From contig JAJZFF010000003.1 in assembly GCA_021805485.1 (NCBI GenBank), positions 1-6,297 on the forward strand: 6,297 nucleotides of DNA. The letters run 5' to 3'. Shown here one piece after another: positions 1 through 5,857 of the stretch (position 1 is the first letter of the stretch; the number at the start of each line of letters is the position of its first letter). Origin of the DNA: Pseudomonadota bacterium. Its GTDB lineage: Bacteria > Pseudomonadota > Alphaproteobacteria > Acetobacterales > Acetobacteraceae. Under the pieces are notes generated by a model, which was not told where the DNA came from, did not search any database, and saw only the letters and a list, made by a program, of their open reading frames with translations. Both the position numbers and the translations under genes were made by a program.

Positions 1-218
1 CCGCGCAGGTTGATCAGCGTGTTGAGCCCGACAAGGCGGCGGAATTTCGCCAGCTGGAACGGCACCGGATGGTTCGAGCGATACAGCGTGCCCGGCTTCA
101 CCGGCGCGAAATTGGTCCAGCCCAGCCGCAGCACGGCGTGGTCGACGAACAGCGCGTCGATCCAGGCATTGCGCCGCCCCGCCGGGGTCGACAGGTCGCC
201 GCGGAAAATCGTGTCCAT
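1..218 (-). CDS. Probable DSP/PTP-type protein phosphatase, N-terminal part (cut by window edge)
   Basis: Only the first 72 codons are present; the gene continues beyond the left edge. The start is the first ATG (218-216) after an in-frame TAG at 230-228, so it cannot be much longer. The fragment carries the pattern G-T-L-Y-R-S-N-H-P (residues 43-51) followed by G-L-N-T-L-I-N-L-R (64-72). This resembles the opening of bacterial dual-specificity/tyrosine phosphatase-like domains (YRS-Q-P ... G-I-K-T-V-I-N-L-R-G). The catalytic C-x5-R loop would lie downstream, outside the window, so activity cannot be judged. No signal peptide is visible, which suggests a cytoplasmic protein. It diverges from the CHAP lipoprotein gene with only 29 bp between the starts and has no clear Shine-Dalgarno sequence. 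Family assignment is by motif resemblance over a short fragment and is moderate; the coding call is firmer than the function. Confidence 0.6.
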   Translation of the reverse strand, partial: MDTIFRGDLSTPAGRRNAWIDALFVDHAVLRLGWTNFAPVKPGTLYRSNHPVPFQLAKFRRLVGLNTLINLR

Positions 219-247
219 GGCGGCTGACTAGCAGGTATTCTCTGCCC

Positions 248-736
248 ATGCGACTCGCTCTGCCCGCCCTCGCGGCGCCGCTGCTGCTCGCCGCCTGCGC
301 CAGTTCGCGCTTCGCCGGATACGGCACCCCGACCACGCTCACCTGCGTGCCCTATGCCCGCGCCGTCTCCGGCATCGAGCTCACCGGCGACGCCTGGCGC
401 TGGTGGGACGAGGCCGGCGGGCGCTACCCCCGCGCCCACCATCCCGTCCCCGGCGCCGTGCTGGTGTTCCGCCGCCACGGCGCGATGACCGCGGGCCATG
501 TCGCCGTCGTCACACAAGTGCTCGGCCCGCGCGAAATCCTCGTCACCCAGGCCAACTGGCTGCCCGGCCGCATCCAGCGCGCCACCCCGGTGCTCGACGT
601 CTCGCCCGCGAATGACTGGACTTCCGTGCGCGTCTGGTACGCACCCGATCACGAACCCGGCCGCACGGTCTATCCCACCGACGGCTTCATCCTCCCCACC
701 GGCCCAAGGCTGGAAACCCTCCCCGCCACCCGCTAA
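248..736 (+). CDS. CHAP-domain lipoprotein, putative peptidoglycan amidase/endopeptidase
   Basis: A 162-residue protein. Residues 1-16 form a short lipoprotein signal peptide (Arg2, then a run of A/L/P) ending in the lipobox L-A-A-C, with Cys17 as the lipidated residue. Residue +2 is Ala rather than Asp, so outer-membrane sorting is expected. The rest matches a CHAP (NlpC/P60-like cysteine peptidase) domain: Cys33 in the T-C-V-P-Y-A-R context as probable nucleophile, then G-D-A-W-R-W-W (47-53), P-G-A-V-L-V-F (68-74), G-H-V-A-V-V (83-88) with His84 as catalytic base, and Q-A-N-W (101-104) with Asn103 as probable third residue. All three catalytic positions are kept, so an active peptidoglycan hydrolase is likely, though the bond cut cannot be told. 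A short tail holds V-Y-P-T-D-G-F-I-L-P (136-145), which I recall from related alphaproteobacterial CHAP proteins. Murein hydrolysis fits the murJ gene 55 bp downstream. There is no good ribosome-binding site; see the leaderless-start finding. Confidence 0.88.
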   Translation: MRLALPALAAPLLLAACASSRFAGYGTPTTLTCVPYARAVSGIELTGDAWRWWDEAGGRYPRAHHPVPGAVLVFRRHGAMTAGHVAVVTQVLGPREILVTQANWLPGRIQRATPVLDVSPANDWTSVRVWYAPDHEPGRTVYPTDGFILPTGPRLETLPATR

Positions 737-748
737 TGCTCTCCGCTC

Positions 749-768
749 GATCCGGCCGATCCGGCCGG
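749..768 (+). repeat. Tandem 9-bp repeat and small hairpin between CHAP gene and murJ
   Basis: GATCCGGCC occurs twice head to tail (749-757 and 758-766). The same bases form a 6-bp GC stem, CCGGCC (752-757) with GGCCGG (763-768), around a 5-nt loop. No T-tract follows, so it does not look like an intrinsic terminator. It lies 23 nt before the murJ start and 12 nt before its Shine-Dalgarno sequence, where it could affect mRNA processing or translation. It may equally be chance in GC-rich DNA. Confidence 0.35.
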
Positions 769-780
769 GCGCCAACCGCC

Positions 781-786
781 GAGGAG
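781..786 (+). promoter_or_regulatory. Shine-Dalgarno sequence of murJ
   Basis: GAGGAG lies 5 nt before the ATG at 792. It fixes the murJ start: the reading frame stays open upstream into the CHAP gene, but only this ATG has a good ribosome-binding site and gives the family's normal N-terminus. Confidence 0.72.
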
Positions 787-791
787 CGAGA

Positions 792-2324
792 ATGCTGCGC
801 AACGCGCTGACCGTGGGCGCCTGGACGATGGGCAGCCGGGTGCTCGGCTTCGCGCGCGACATCCTGATCGCCGCCCTGCTCGGCGCCGGCCCGGCGGCGG
901 ACGCGTTCTTCGTGGCGCTGCGCCTGCCCAACCTGTTCCGCCGCCTGTTCGGCGAGGGCGCGTTCAGCGCCGCCTTCATCCCCGCCTATGCCGGCGCCCT
1001 CGCGCAGGAGGGCGAGGCCCCGGCCCGCCGCCTCGCCGAGGAGGTCACCGCGATCATGGCGGTGTTCCTCATGGCCCTCACCATCCTCGGCCTGCTGTTC
1101 ATGCCCCTGGTGCTCGACGTCCTGGCCCCCGGCTTCCGCGCCGATCCGGCGAAATTCGCCCTCGCGGTCCGGCTCTCGCGCATCACCTTCCCCTATCTCT
1201 GGCTGATCTGCCTCTGCGCCCTGTTCTCCGGCGTGCTGAACGCGCGCGGCCATTTCGCCGCCGCCTCCGCGGCCCCCATCCTGTTCAATGTCTGCATCAT
1301 CGCGACGCTGCTCATCCTGCACGCCGCCGGCCAGCGCGTGCCCGAGGCGCTGGCCTACGGCGTCGCCCTGTCGGGGATCGTGCAGTTCGTCCTGCTCGCC
1401 TGGGCGCTCGCCCGCGCCGGCTCGCCGCTGCGCCTGCGCGTCCCGCGCCTCACGCCGGGCGCGCGCACCGTGCTGCGCCGCCTCGGCCCCGGGCTGATCG
1501 GCGCCGGCGTCACCCAGCTCAACCTCACGGTCGACACCATCATCGCCTCGCTGCTGCCCACCGGCACCGTCTCGGTGCTGTACTACGCCGACCGGGTGAA
1601 CCAGCTCCCCCTCGGCGTCATCGGCACCGCGGTCGGCACCGTGCTGCTGCCGAGTCTCTCGCGCCAGTTCCGCCGCAACGAGACCGATGCCGCCCGCGAA
1701 TCGCTCAACCGCGCCATCGCCGTCTCGCTGCTGCTCACCCTGCCCGCCGCCGCCGCCCTGGCCGCGATCGGCCTGCCGGTGATGCGCACCCTCTTCGCCC
1801 ACGGCGCCTTTTCCGACGCCGACGCCGCCCGCAGCGCCGCCGCCCTCGCCGTCTATGCCTTCGGCCTGCCCGCCTTCGTGCTGGTGAAGCTGTTCGCCCC
1901 CGGCTTCTTCGCCCGCGGCGACACCTCCACCCCGGTCAAGACCGGGCTCGCCGCGGTCGCGATCAACCTCGCCCTCAACCTCGCCCTGATGCACCCGCTG
2001 CAACAGGTCGGCATCGCGCTCTCGACCAGCCTCGCCGCCTGGTTCAACGCCCTCGCCCTCGCCCTCCTGCTCCGCCGCCGCGCCGATTTCGCGCCGGACC
2101 GCGCGCTCGCCCGCCGCATCCTCGCCATCGCGCTGGCGAGCGGGCTGATGGCCCTCGCCCTGCTCGCCCTGCGCCGCACCGCGCTGATGCATCTCGCCCC
2201 CGTCGCCAGCCTCGCCCTGCTGATCGCCGCCGGCCTCGCCGTCTTCGCGCTCGCCGGCATTCTCCTCGGCGCCATCCGCCCGGCCGAGCTGCGCCTGCTC
2301 CTGCGCCGCCCCAAACCCGCCTGA
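792..2324 (+). CDS. murJ: Lipid II flippase MurJ (MviN)
   Basis: MurJ flips undecaprenyl-linked lipid II from the cytoplasmic to the periplasmic face of the inner membrane during peptidoglycan synthesis; it belongs to the MOP exporter superfamily and has 14 transmembrane helices. The protein is 510 residues, almost exactly the E. coli length (511), and is a chain of A/L/V-rich membrane segments with short Arg-rich loops. The N-terminus S-R-V-L-G-F-A-R-D (15-23), D-A-F-F-V-A (37-42), L-P-N-L-F-R-R (45-51) and E-G-A-F-S (55-59) is the family signature. Aligned by eye with E. coli MurJ at an offset of 2, the essential residues Arg18, Arg24, Asp39, Arg52 and Arg270 are all present, as Arg16, Arg22, Asp37, Arg50 and Arg268; the last is in Y-Y-A-D-R (264-268). 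The start is set by the GAGGAG site and family length. It follows the CHAP gene by 55 bp and precedes trpS by 43 bp, so co-transcription is plausible. In many alphaproteobacteria, as I recall, glnD lies upstream of murJ-trpS; here that place is taken by the CHAP gene. Confidence 0.97.
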   Translation: MLRNALTVGAWTMGSRVLGFARDILIAALLGAGPAADAFFVALRLPNLFRRLFGEGAFSAAFIPAYAGALAQEGEAPARRLAEEVTAIMAVFLMALTILGLLFMPLVLDVLAPGFRADPAKFALAVRLSRITFPYLWLICLCALFSGVLNARGHFAAASAAPILFNVCIIATLLILHAAGQRVPEALAYGVALSGIVQFVLLAWALARAGSPLRLRVPRLTPGARTVLRRLGPGLIGAGVTQLNLTVDTIIASLLPTGTVSVLYYADRVNQLPLGVIGTAVGTVLLPSLSRQFRRNETDAARESLNRAIAVSLLLTLPAAAALAAIGLPVMRTLFAHGAFSDADAARSAAALAVYAFGLPAFVLVKLFAPGFFARGDTSTPVKTGLAAVAINLALNLALMHPLQQVGIALSTSLAAWFNALALALLLRRRADFAPDRALARRILAIALASGLMALALLALRRTALMHLAPVASLALLIAAGLAVFALAGILLGAIRPAELRLLLRRPKPA

Positions 2325-2331
2325 ACGGCGC

Positions 2332-2361
2332 TTGACCGGGCCGCCGAAGCGCGCTGATACA
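2332..2361 (+). promoter_or_regulatory. Possible trpS promoter (-35 TTGACC, -10 GATACA)
   Basis: TTGACC (2332-2337) matches five of six bases of the sigma-70 -35 consensus. At an 18-bp spacing follows GATACA (2356-2361), a weak -10 match. Transcription would begin about at the A of the trpS ATG (2368), giving a leaderless mRNA, which would explain why trpS has no Shine-Dalgarno sequence. The -10 match is poor, so this is tentative. Confidence 0.3.
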
Positions 2362-2367
2362 GCGGCC

Positions 2368-3369
2368 ATGGCACGCATATTTTCGGGCATCCAGCCCACC
2401 GGAATCGCGCATCTCGGCAATTATCTCGGCGCGATCCAGAACTGGGTCGCGCTGCAGGAGGGCAACGAGGGCATCTACTGCCTGGTCGACCTGCACGCGC
2501 TCACCGTCTGGGTCGAGCCCGAGGCGCTGCGCCAGCAGACGCGGGTGAACGCCGCCCTGCTCGTCGCCTGCGGCATCGACCCCGCCCGCAGCATCCTGTT
2601 CCACCAGTCGGCGGTGCACGCCCATGCGCGCCTCGCCTGGATCTTCAACTGCGTCGCCCGCTTCGGCTGGCTCAACCGCATGACCCAGTTCAAGGACAAG
2701 GCCGGCAAGGACCGCGAGGCCGTCTCCACCGGCCTGTTCGTCTATCCCAACCTGATGGCCGCCGACATCCTCGCCTATCACGCGACCGAGGTGCCCGTCG
2801 GCGAGGACCAGAGCCAGCATCTCGAACTCGCCAACGACATCGCGCAGAAATTCAACCACGATTACGGGGTGGAATTCTTCCCCGCCATCACCCCGCGCAT
2901 CATCGGCGGCAGCGCCCGCATCATGAGCCTGCGCGACGGCACCAGGAAAATGTCGAAATCCGACACCTCGGACCAGAGCCGCATCAACCTCACCGACGAT
3001 GCCGACGCCATCGCCCAGAAGATCCGCCGCGCGAGGACCGACCCGGAACCGCTGCCCGAGCGCCCGGCGCAGCTCGATTCCCGCCCCGAGGCCCGCAACC
3101 TCGTCGGCATCTACGCCGCCCTCGCCGGCATCACCGCCGAGGAGGTGCTGCGCCAGCACGCCGGCAGCGGCTTCGGCCCGTTCAAGGAACGGCTGACCGA
3201 GCTCGCGGTGCAGAAACTCACCCCGATCGGCGCCGAGACCAGACGCCTCGCCGCCGATCCCGCCGAGATCGACCGCATGCTCCAGGCCGGCGCCGCCCGT
3301 GCGGCGGCCATCGCCGAGCCGATCGTCGCCGAAGCCGAGCGCCTCGTCGGCCTGCTGCCCGCGCGCTGA
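2368..3369 (+). CDS. trpS: Tryptophanyl-tRNA synthetase
   Basis: A class I aminoacyl-tRNA synthetase that charges tRNA-Trp with tryptophan using ATP, in the cytoplasm as a homodimer. The protein is 333 residues, the usual bacterial TrpRS length (about 330). The N-terminal [10 protein letters not shown] (3-12) leads into the HIGH-type motif H-L-G-N (15-18). M-A-A-D-I-L follows, with Asp133 equivalent to the Bacillus Asp132 that recognises the indole NH, then V-P-V-G-E-D-Q-x-Q-H for ATP and tryptophan binding, and an intact K-M-S-K-S loop at 194-198. The C-terminal part is the helical anticodon-binding region. The frame is open further upstream, with a TTG at 2332, but the family N-terminus begins at the ATG at 2368, which I chose. 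There is no Shine-Dalgarno sequence before it. It sits 43 bp after murJ and ends 8 bp before a strong terminator-like hairpin. No tryptophan-rich leader peptide or T-box-like structure is visible, so no attenuation is indicated. Confidence 0.98.
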   Translation: MARIFSGIQPTGIAHLGNYLGAIQNWVALQEGNEGIYCLVDLHALTVWVEPEALRQQTRVNAALLVACGIDPARSILFHQSAVHAHARLAWIFNCVARFGWLNRMTQFKDKAGKDREAVSTGLFVYPNLMAADILAYHATEVPVGEDQSQHLELANDIAQKFNHDYGVEFFPAITPRIIGGSARIMSLRDGTRKMSKSDTSDQSRINLTDDADAIAQKIRRARTDPEPLPERPAQLDSRPEARNLVGIYAALAGITAEEVLRQHAGSGFGPFKERLTELAVQKLTPIGAETRRLAADPAEIDRMLQAGAARAAAIAEPIVAEAERLVGLLPAR

Positions 3370-3377
3370 ACCGAAAA

Positions 3378-3401
3378 CGCCCCCGGTTCCGGCCGGGGGC
3401 G
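3378..3401. terminator. Intrinsic terminator shared by convergent trpS and phosphohexomutase genes
   Basis: CGCCCCCGG (3378-3386) pairs perfectly with CCGGGGGCG (3393-3401) around a 6-nt loop. On the minus strand the stem is followed directly by TTTT (3377-3374), a better terminator for the mutase/galU transcript. On the plus strand it is followed by CATCGTCAATCTTT, a weak T-tract, so termination of trpS from that side is likely less efficient. It lies in the 59-bp gap between the two stop codons. Confidence 0.82.
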
Positions 3402-3428
3402 CATCGTCAATCTTTGAACTTCAGTGGC

Positions 3429-4847
3429 TTAATGCCCGGAATTCGCGCCGGAGAAATCCGGCGCGAGGCCCGAGGCCGCGAGCTGCGAGGCGAGGATCTG
3501 CTTCAGCCGCGCCAGCCCCTCGGCCGACCCCGCCTCCGCCCGCGCCACCAGCACGGCCTGGGTGTTCGAGGCCCGCAGCAGCCACCACCCGTCCTCGGTC
3601 GTCACCCGCACCCCGTCGGTCTCCGACACGGTGGCGCCATCCGCCCGCAGCCGCTCGGCCACCTCGGCCACCACCTCGAATTTCCGGTCCTCCGCGCAGT
3701 CGAAGCGCAGCTCCGGCGTGTTGATCACCTGCGGCAGGCTCTTGCGGAAGGCGGAAACGCTCTCGCCGCTCCGGTTCACCGCGTTCAGCACGCGGATCGC
3801 GGCATAGATCGCGTCGTCGAACCCGTACCACTTGTCGGCGAAGAAAATGTGGCCGGACATCTCGCCCGCCAGCGGCGCGCCGGTCTCCGCCATCTTCGAC
3901 TTGATCAGCGAATGCCCGGTCTTCCACATCAGCGGCGTGCCGCCCGCGGCGGCGATCTGGTCGAACAGCACCTGGCTCGCCTTCACATCGGCGATGATCA
4001 TCGCCCCCGGATGCGCCGCCAGCACGTCGCGCGCCAGCAGCACGAGGAACTGGTCGCCGAACAGGATCTCGCCGGTATCGTCGACGATGCCGATCCGGTC
4101 GGCGTCGCCGTCGAAGGCGATGCCGATATCCGCCCCCTGCTTCTTCACCGCGGCCACCAGCTGCTCGAGGTTCTTCGGCACCGTCGGGTCCGGATGATGC
4201 GCCGGGAACCGCCCGTCGATCTCGGCGTTCAGCACCATGTGCCGCCCCGGCAGCGCCTGCACCAGCCGCGCGACGATCTCGCCGGCGGCGCCATTGCCGG
4301 TATCCCACACCACGTTGAGCATCCGGTCGCCGCCTTCCCAGTCCTCCAGCAGCCGGGCCAGATAGGCGTCGCTGACATCCTTTTCCTCGACCGAACCCTC
4401 GCCTTCCGGCTCCACATTCCCCGCCGCCGCCAGCCGCCCGAGCTCCTGGATCTGCGCGCCGAAGAACGGCTTGCGCCCGAGCATCATCTTGAAGCCGTTG
4501 TAGTTCGAGGGGTTGTGGCTGCCGGTCACCATCACCGCGCCATCGGCCTCGGCGACGGTCGCCGCGTAATACAGCATCGGCGTCGGCCCGCAGCCGATAT
4601 CGGTCACCTGCATGCCGCTGGCGACCAGTCCCGCGATCACCGCCCGCGCCATCGCCGGCGAGGAGAGCCGCCCGTCGCGGCCCACGATCACCCGGCTGCC
4701 GCCCTTGCGCGCGACCATCGAGCCGAAGGTTCGCCCGATCGCGAAGGCGTCCGTCTCGTGCAGCGTTTCGCCGACGATGCCGCGAATATCGTATTCGCGC
4801 AGCGTGCTGGCGGGGAATTGATGCGAGAAACCGGTCTTGTCATGCAT
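3429..4847 (-). CDS. Phosphomannomutase/phosphoglucomutase (AlgC type)
   Basis: An alpha-D-phosphohexomutase interconverting the 6- and 1-phosphates of glucose and mannose, acting in the cytoplasm to supply sugar nucleotides. The protein has 472 residues (Pseudomonas AlgC, 463). All four active-site loops are intact and align with AlgC at an offset of about 4 (2 for the first): T-G-S-H-N-P (108-113) with phosphoserine Ser110; D-G-D-A-D-R (246-251) with Mg ligands Asp246, Asp248 and Asp250; the sugar loop G-E-M-S-G-H (328-333); and the phosphate loop R-A-S-N-T (425-429). The R-A-S-N-T-x-x-V-L-V ending points to the bifunctional AlgC branch rather than GlmM, but substrate preference cannot be fixed from sequence. 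The ATG at 4847 overlaps the galU stop by 8 nt, with a weak AAGG site 9 nt before it, which suggests translational coupling. The last codons encode a perfect 9-bp inverted repeat. Symbols used for this family include algC, manB and pgm; I leave the symbol open. Confidence 0.95.
   Translation of the reverse strand: MHDKTGFSHQFPASTLREYDIRGIVGETLHETDAFAIGRTFGSMVARKGGSRVIVGRDGRLSSPAMARAVIAGLVASGMQVTDIGCGPTPMLYYAATVAEADGAVMVTGSHNPSNYNGFKMMLGRKPFFGAQIQELGRLAAAGNVEPEGEGSVEEKDVSDAYLARLLEDWEGGDRMLNVVWDTGNGAAGEIVARLVQALPGRHMVLNAEIDGRFPAHHPDPTVPKNLEQLVAAVKKQGADIGIAFDGDADRIGIVDDTGEILFGDQFLVLLARDVLAAHPGAMIIADVKASQVLFDQIAAAGGTPLMWKTGHSLIKSKMAETGAPLAGEMSGHIFFADKWYGFDDAIYAAIRVLNAVNRSGESVSAFRKSLPQVINTPELRFDCAEDRKFEVVAEVAERLRADGATVSETDGVRVTTEDGWWLLRASNTQAVLVARAEAGSAEGLARLKQILASQLAASGLAPDFSGANSGH
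3444..3465. repeat. Perfect 9-bp inverted repeat inside the 3' end of the phosphohexomutase gene
   Basis: CGCGCCGGA (3444-3452) and TCCGGCGCG (3457-3465) are exact reverse complements around a 4-nt loop. The loop reads GAAA on the plus strand, a GNRA tetraloop, and TTTC on the minus (mRNA) strand. It encodes residues around A-P-D-F-S-G-A of the mutase C-terminus, about 13 nt before the stop codon. It may stabilise the 3' end of the message or back up termination for read-through from trpS. Chance from codon choice is possible. Confidence 0.5.
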
Positions 4848-5718
4848 CGGAATAAGCCTTCAGGAAGTGACGGATCGACGGCCCCAGGTCCGGACGCACC
4901 AGACCGAAGGCAATCTGCGCTTCCAGATAGCCCGCCTTGTCGCCGCAGTCGAACCGCCGCCCCTCGAATTTCAGCCCGTGGAACGGCGCCGCCCCGATCA
5001 TCTTCGCCATCGCGTCGGTCAGCTGCACCTCGTTGCCGGCGCCGCGCTCCATCCGCGCCAGATGGCCGATCACCTCCGGCAGCAGCACGTAGCGCCCGAT
5101 GATCGAGAGATTCGACGGCGCCTCCTCGCGTTTCGGCTTCTCGACCAGCCCCTTCACCTCCACGAGATTCCGCTCCGTCGCCCCGGTCTTGAGCACGCCG
5201 TAGCGGTGCACCTGCTCCATCGGCACCTCCTCGACGGCGACGACATTGCCCCCGGTCGCCCGGTAGGCGTCGGCGAGCTGGCCGAGGCAGGGGGTCTGGC
5301 TCAGCACCAGGTCGTCCGGCAGCAGGATGGCGAACGGATCGTCGCCGATGAAGGCCCGCGCGCACCAGATCGCGTGGCCAAGCCCGAGCGGCACCTGCTG
5401 GCGCACCGTCACGATCGAGCCCGGCTCCATCACCTCCTCGTGCAGCATGTCGAGCGCGTCCTGCTTGCCGCGCTCGGCCAGCGTCGCCTCCAGCTCGAAG
5501 GCGATGTCGAAATGGTCGATCAGCGCCGTCTTGCCGCGCCCGGTGACCATGCAGAACTGCTCGATCCCGGCCGCCCGCGCCTCGTCGATCGCGTACTGGA
5601 TCAGCGGCTTGTCGACGACGGGCAACATCTCCTTGGGAATCGCCTTGGTGGCCGGGAGAAATCTCGTCCCCAGGCCGGCAACGGGAAGAACGGCTTTTTT
5701 CAATGGTTTGATCGGCAA
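4840..5718 (-). CDS. galU: UTP-glucose-1-phosphate uridylyltransferase GalU
   Basis: Makes UDP-glucose from UTP and glucose-1-phosphate in the cytoplasm, for LPS, exopolysaccharide or glycan synthesis. From the TTG start the protein is 292 residues, normal for bacterial GalU. The nucleotide-binding loop V-A-G-L-G-T-R-F (13-20) is followed by K-E-M-L-P (29-33), Q-V-P-L-G-L-G-H-A (108-116), the P-D-D metal/nucleotide motif (134-136), Y-G-V-L (173-176), V-E-K-P-K (192-196), E-V-Q-L-T-D-A (230-236) and D-C-G-D-K-A-G-Y-L (257-265), all hallmarks of GalU. I place the start at TTG 5718-5716 because GGGAGG lies 5 nt ahead and the N-terminus then matches the family. An in-frame ATG at 5739 would add seven residues but has no ribosome site and would bury GGGAGG inside the coding sequence. 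It is first in a two-gene unit: its stop (4842-4840) overlaps the start of the phosphohexomutase that supplies its substrate. Confidence 0.96.
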   Translation of the reverse strand: MPIKPLKKAVLPVAGLGTRFLPATKAIPKEMLPVVDKPLIQYAIDEARAAGIEQFCMVTGRGKTALIDHFDIAFELEATLAERGKQDALDMLHEEVMEPGSIVTVRQQVPLGLGHAIWCARAFIGDDPFAILLPDDLVLSQTPCLGQLADAYRATGGNVVAVEEVPMEQVHRYGVLKTGATERNLVEVKGLVEKPKREEAPSNLSIIGRYVLLPEVIGHLARMERGAGNEVQLTDAMAKMIGAAPFHGLKFEGRRFDCGDKAGYLEAQIAFGLVRPDLGPSIRHFLKAYSDA

Positions 5719-5723
5719 AACAA

Positions 5724-5729
5724 CCTCCC
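5724..5729 (-). promoter_or_regulatory. Shine-Dalgarno sequence that decides the galU TTG start
   Basis: On the minus strand GGGAGG (5729-5724) lies 5 nt before the TTG at 5718. It is the best ribosome-binding match near this gene and supports a non-ATG start over the in-frame ATG at 5739. A TATGAT hexamer lies just upstream (5740-5735); as a -10 box it would place the transcript start right at this site. Confidence 0.68.
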
Positions 5730-5783
5730 GGACTATCATAGGGCGCGGGATGCGCGGTATCGAATGGACGCCTTCCGGACCTT

Positions 5784-5815
5784 GTGGCAGGTGTGACGTC
5801 CAACTTCACTGCCAC
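5784..5815. repeat. 7-bp inverted repeat in the galU / hydratase divergent intergenic region
   Basis: GTGGCAG (5784-5790) and CTGCCAC (5809-5815) are perfect reverse complements separated by 18 bp. It lies 42 bp before the hydratase ATG and about 65 bp before the galU start. Its symmetry and place between divergent genes suit a dimeric regulator site or, if transcribed, a hairpin in the hydratase leader. An off-centre palindrome, GACGTC (5795-5800), lies inside the spacer. No regulator family is recognised. The rest of the 139-bp gap shows no convincing -35/-10 pair on either strand. Confidence 0.4.
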
Positions 5816-5843
5816 GGTGCGACGCGGCGGACAAGAACACGCG

Positions 5844-5850
5844 AGGAAGG
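5844..5850 (+). promoter_or_regulatory. Shine-Dalgarno sequence of the MaoC-like gene
   Basis: AGGAAGG ends 7 nt before the ATG at 5858. The reading frame is open far upstream through the antisense of galU, so this site is what fixes the start. Confidence 0.72.
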
Positions 5851-5857
5851 CCAAAAC

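Noticed and set aside
498..791. A 98-codon N-terminal extension of murJ running back through the CHAP gene.
   Set aside because: The extension is Pro/Ser/Arg-rich and not membrane-like, while the ATG at 792 has a good ribosome site and gives the exact family length.
98..979. A minus-strand open frame opposite the CHAP gene and murJ start.
   Set aside because: It conflicts with three better supported genes and has the composition of an antisense shadow frame.
2332..2367. Upstream TTG start adding 12 residues to trpS.
   Set aside because: No ribosome site precedes it and TrpRS proteins begin right before the R-I-F-S-G stretch; the TTG fits better as part of a -35 box.
687..2420. A very long open frame antisense to murJ (about 577 codons), rich in Gly, Glu, Gln, Ala and Arg.
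   Set aside because: Low-complexity composition with no domain; it mirrors murJ codons in GC-rich DNA, where stop codons are rare on the opposite strand.
3414..5102. A long plus-strand open frame (about 562 codons) opposite the phosphohexomutase and the 3' part of galU.
   Set aside because: Arg/His/Pro-rich with no recognisable motif; the minus strand encodes two complete enzymes with intact active sites over the same DNA.
5327..5857. An upstream extension of the MaoC-like gene into the antisense of galU.
   Set aside because: The ATG at 5858 has a strong Shine-Dalgarno site, and the protein from there matches a complete hot-dog domain.
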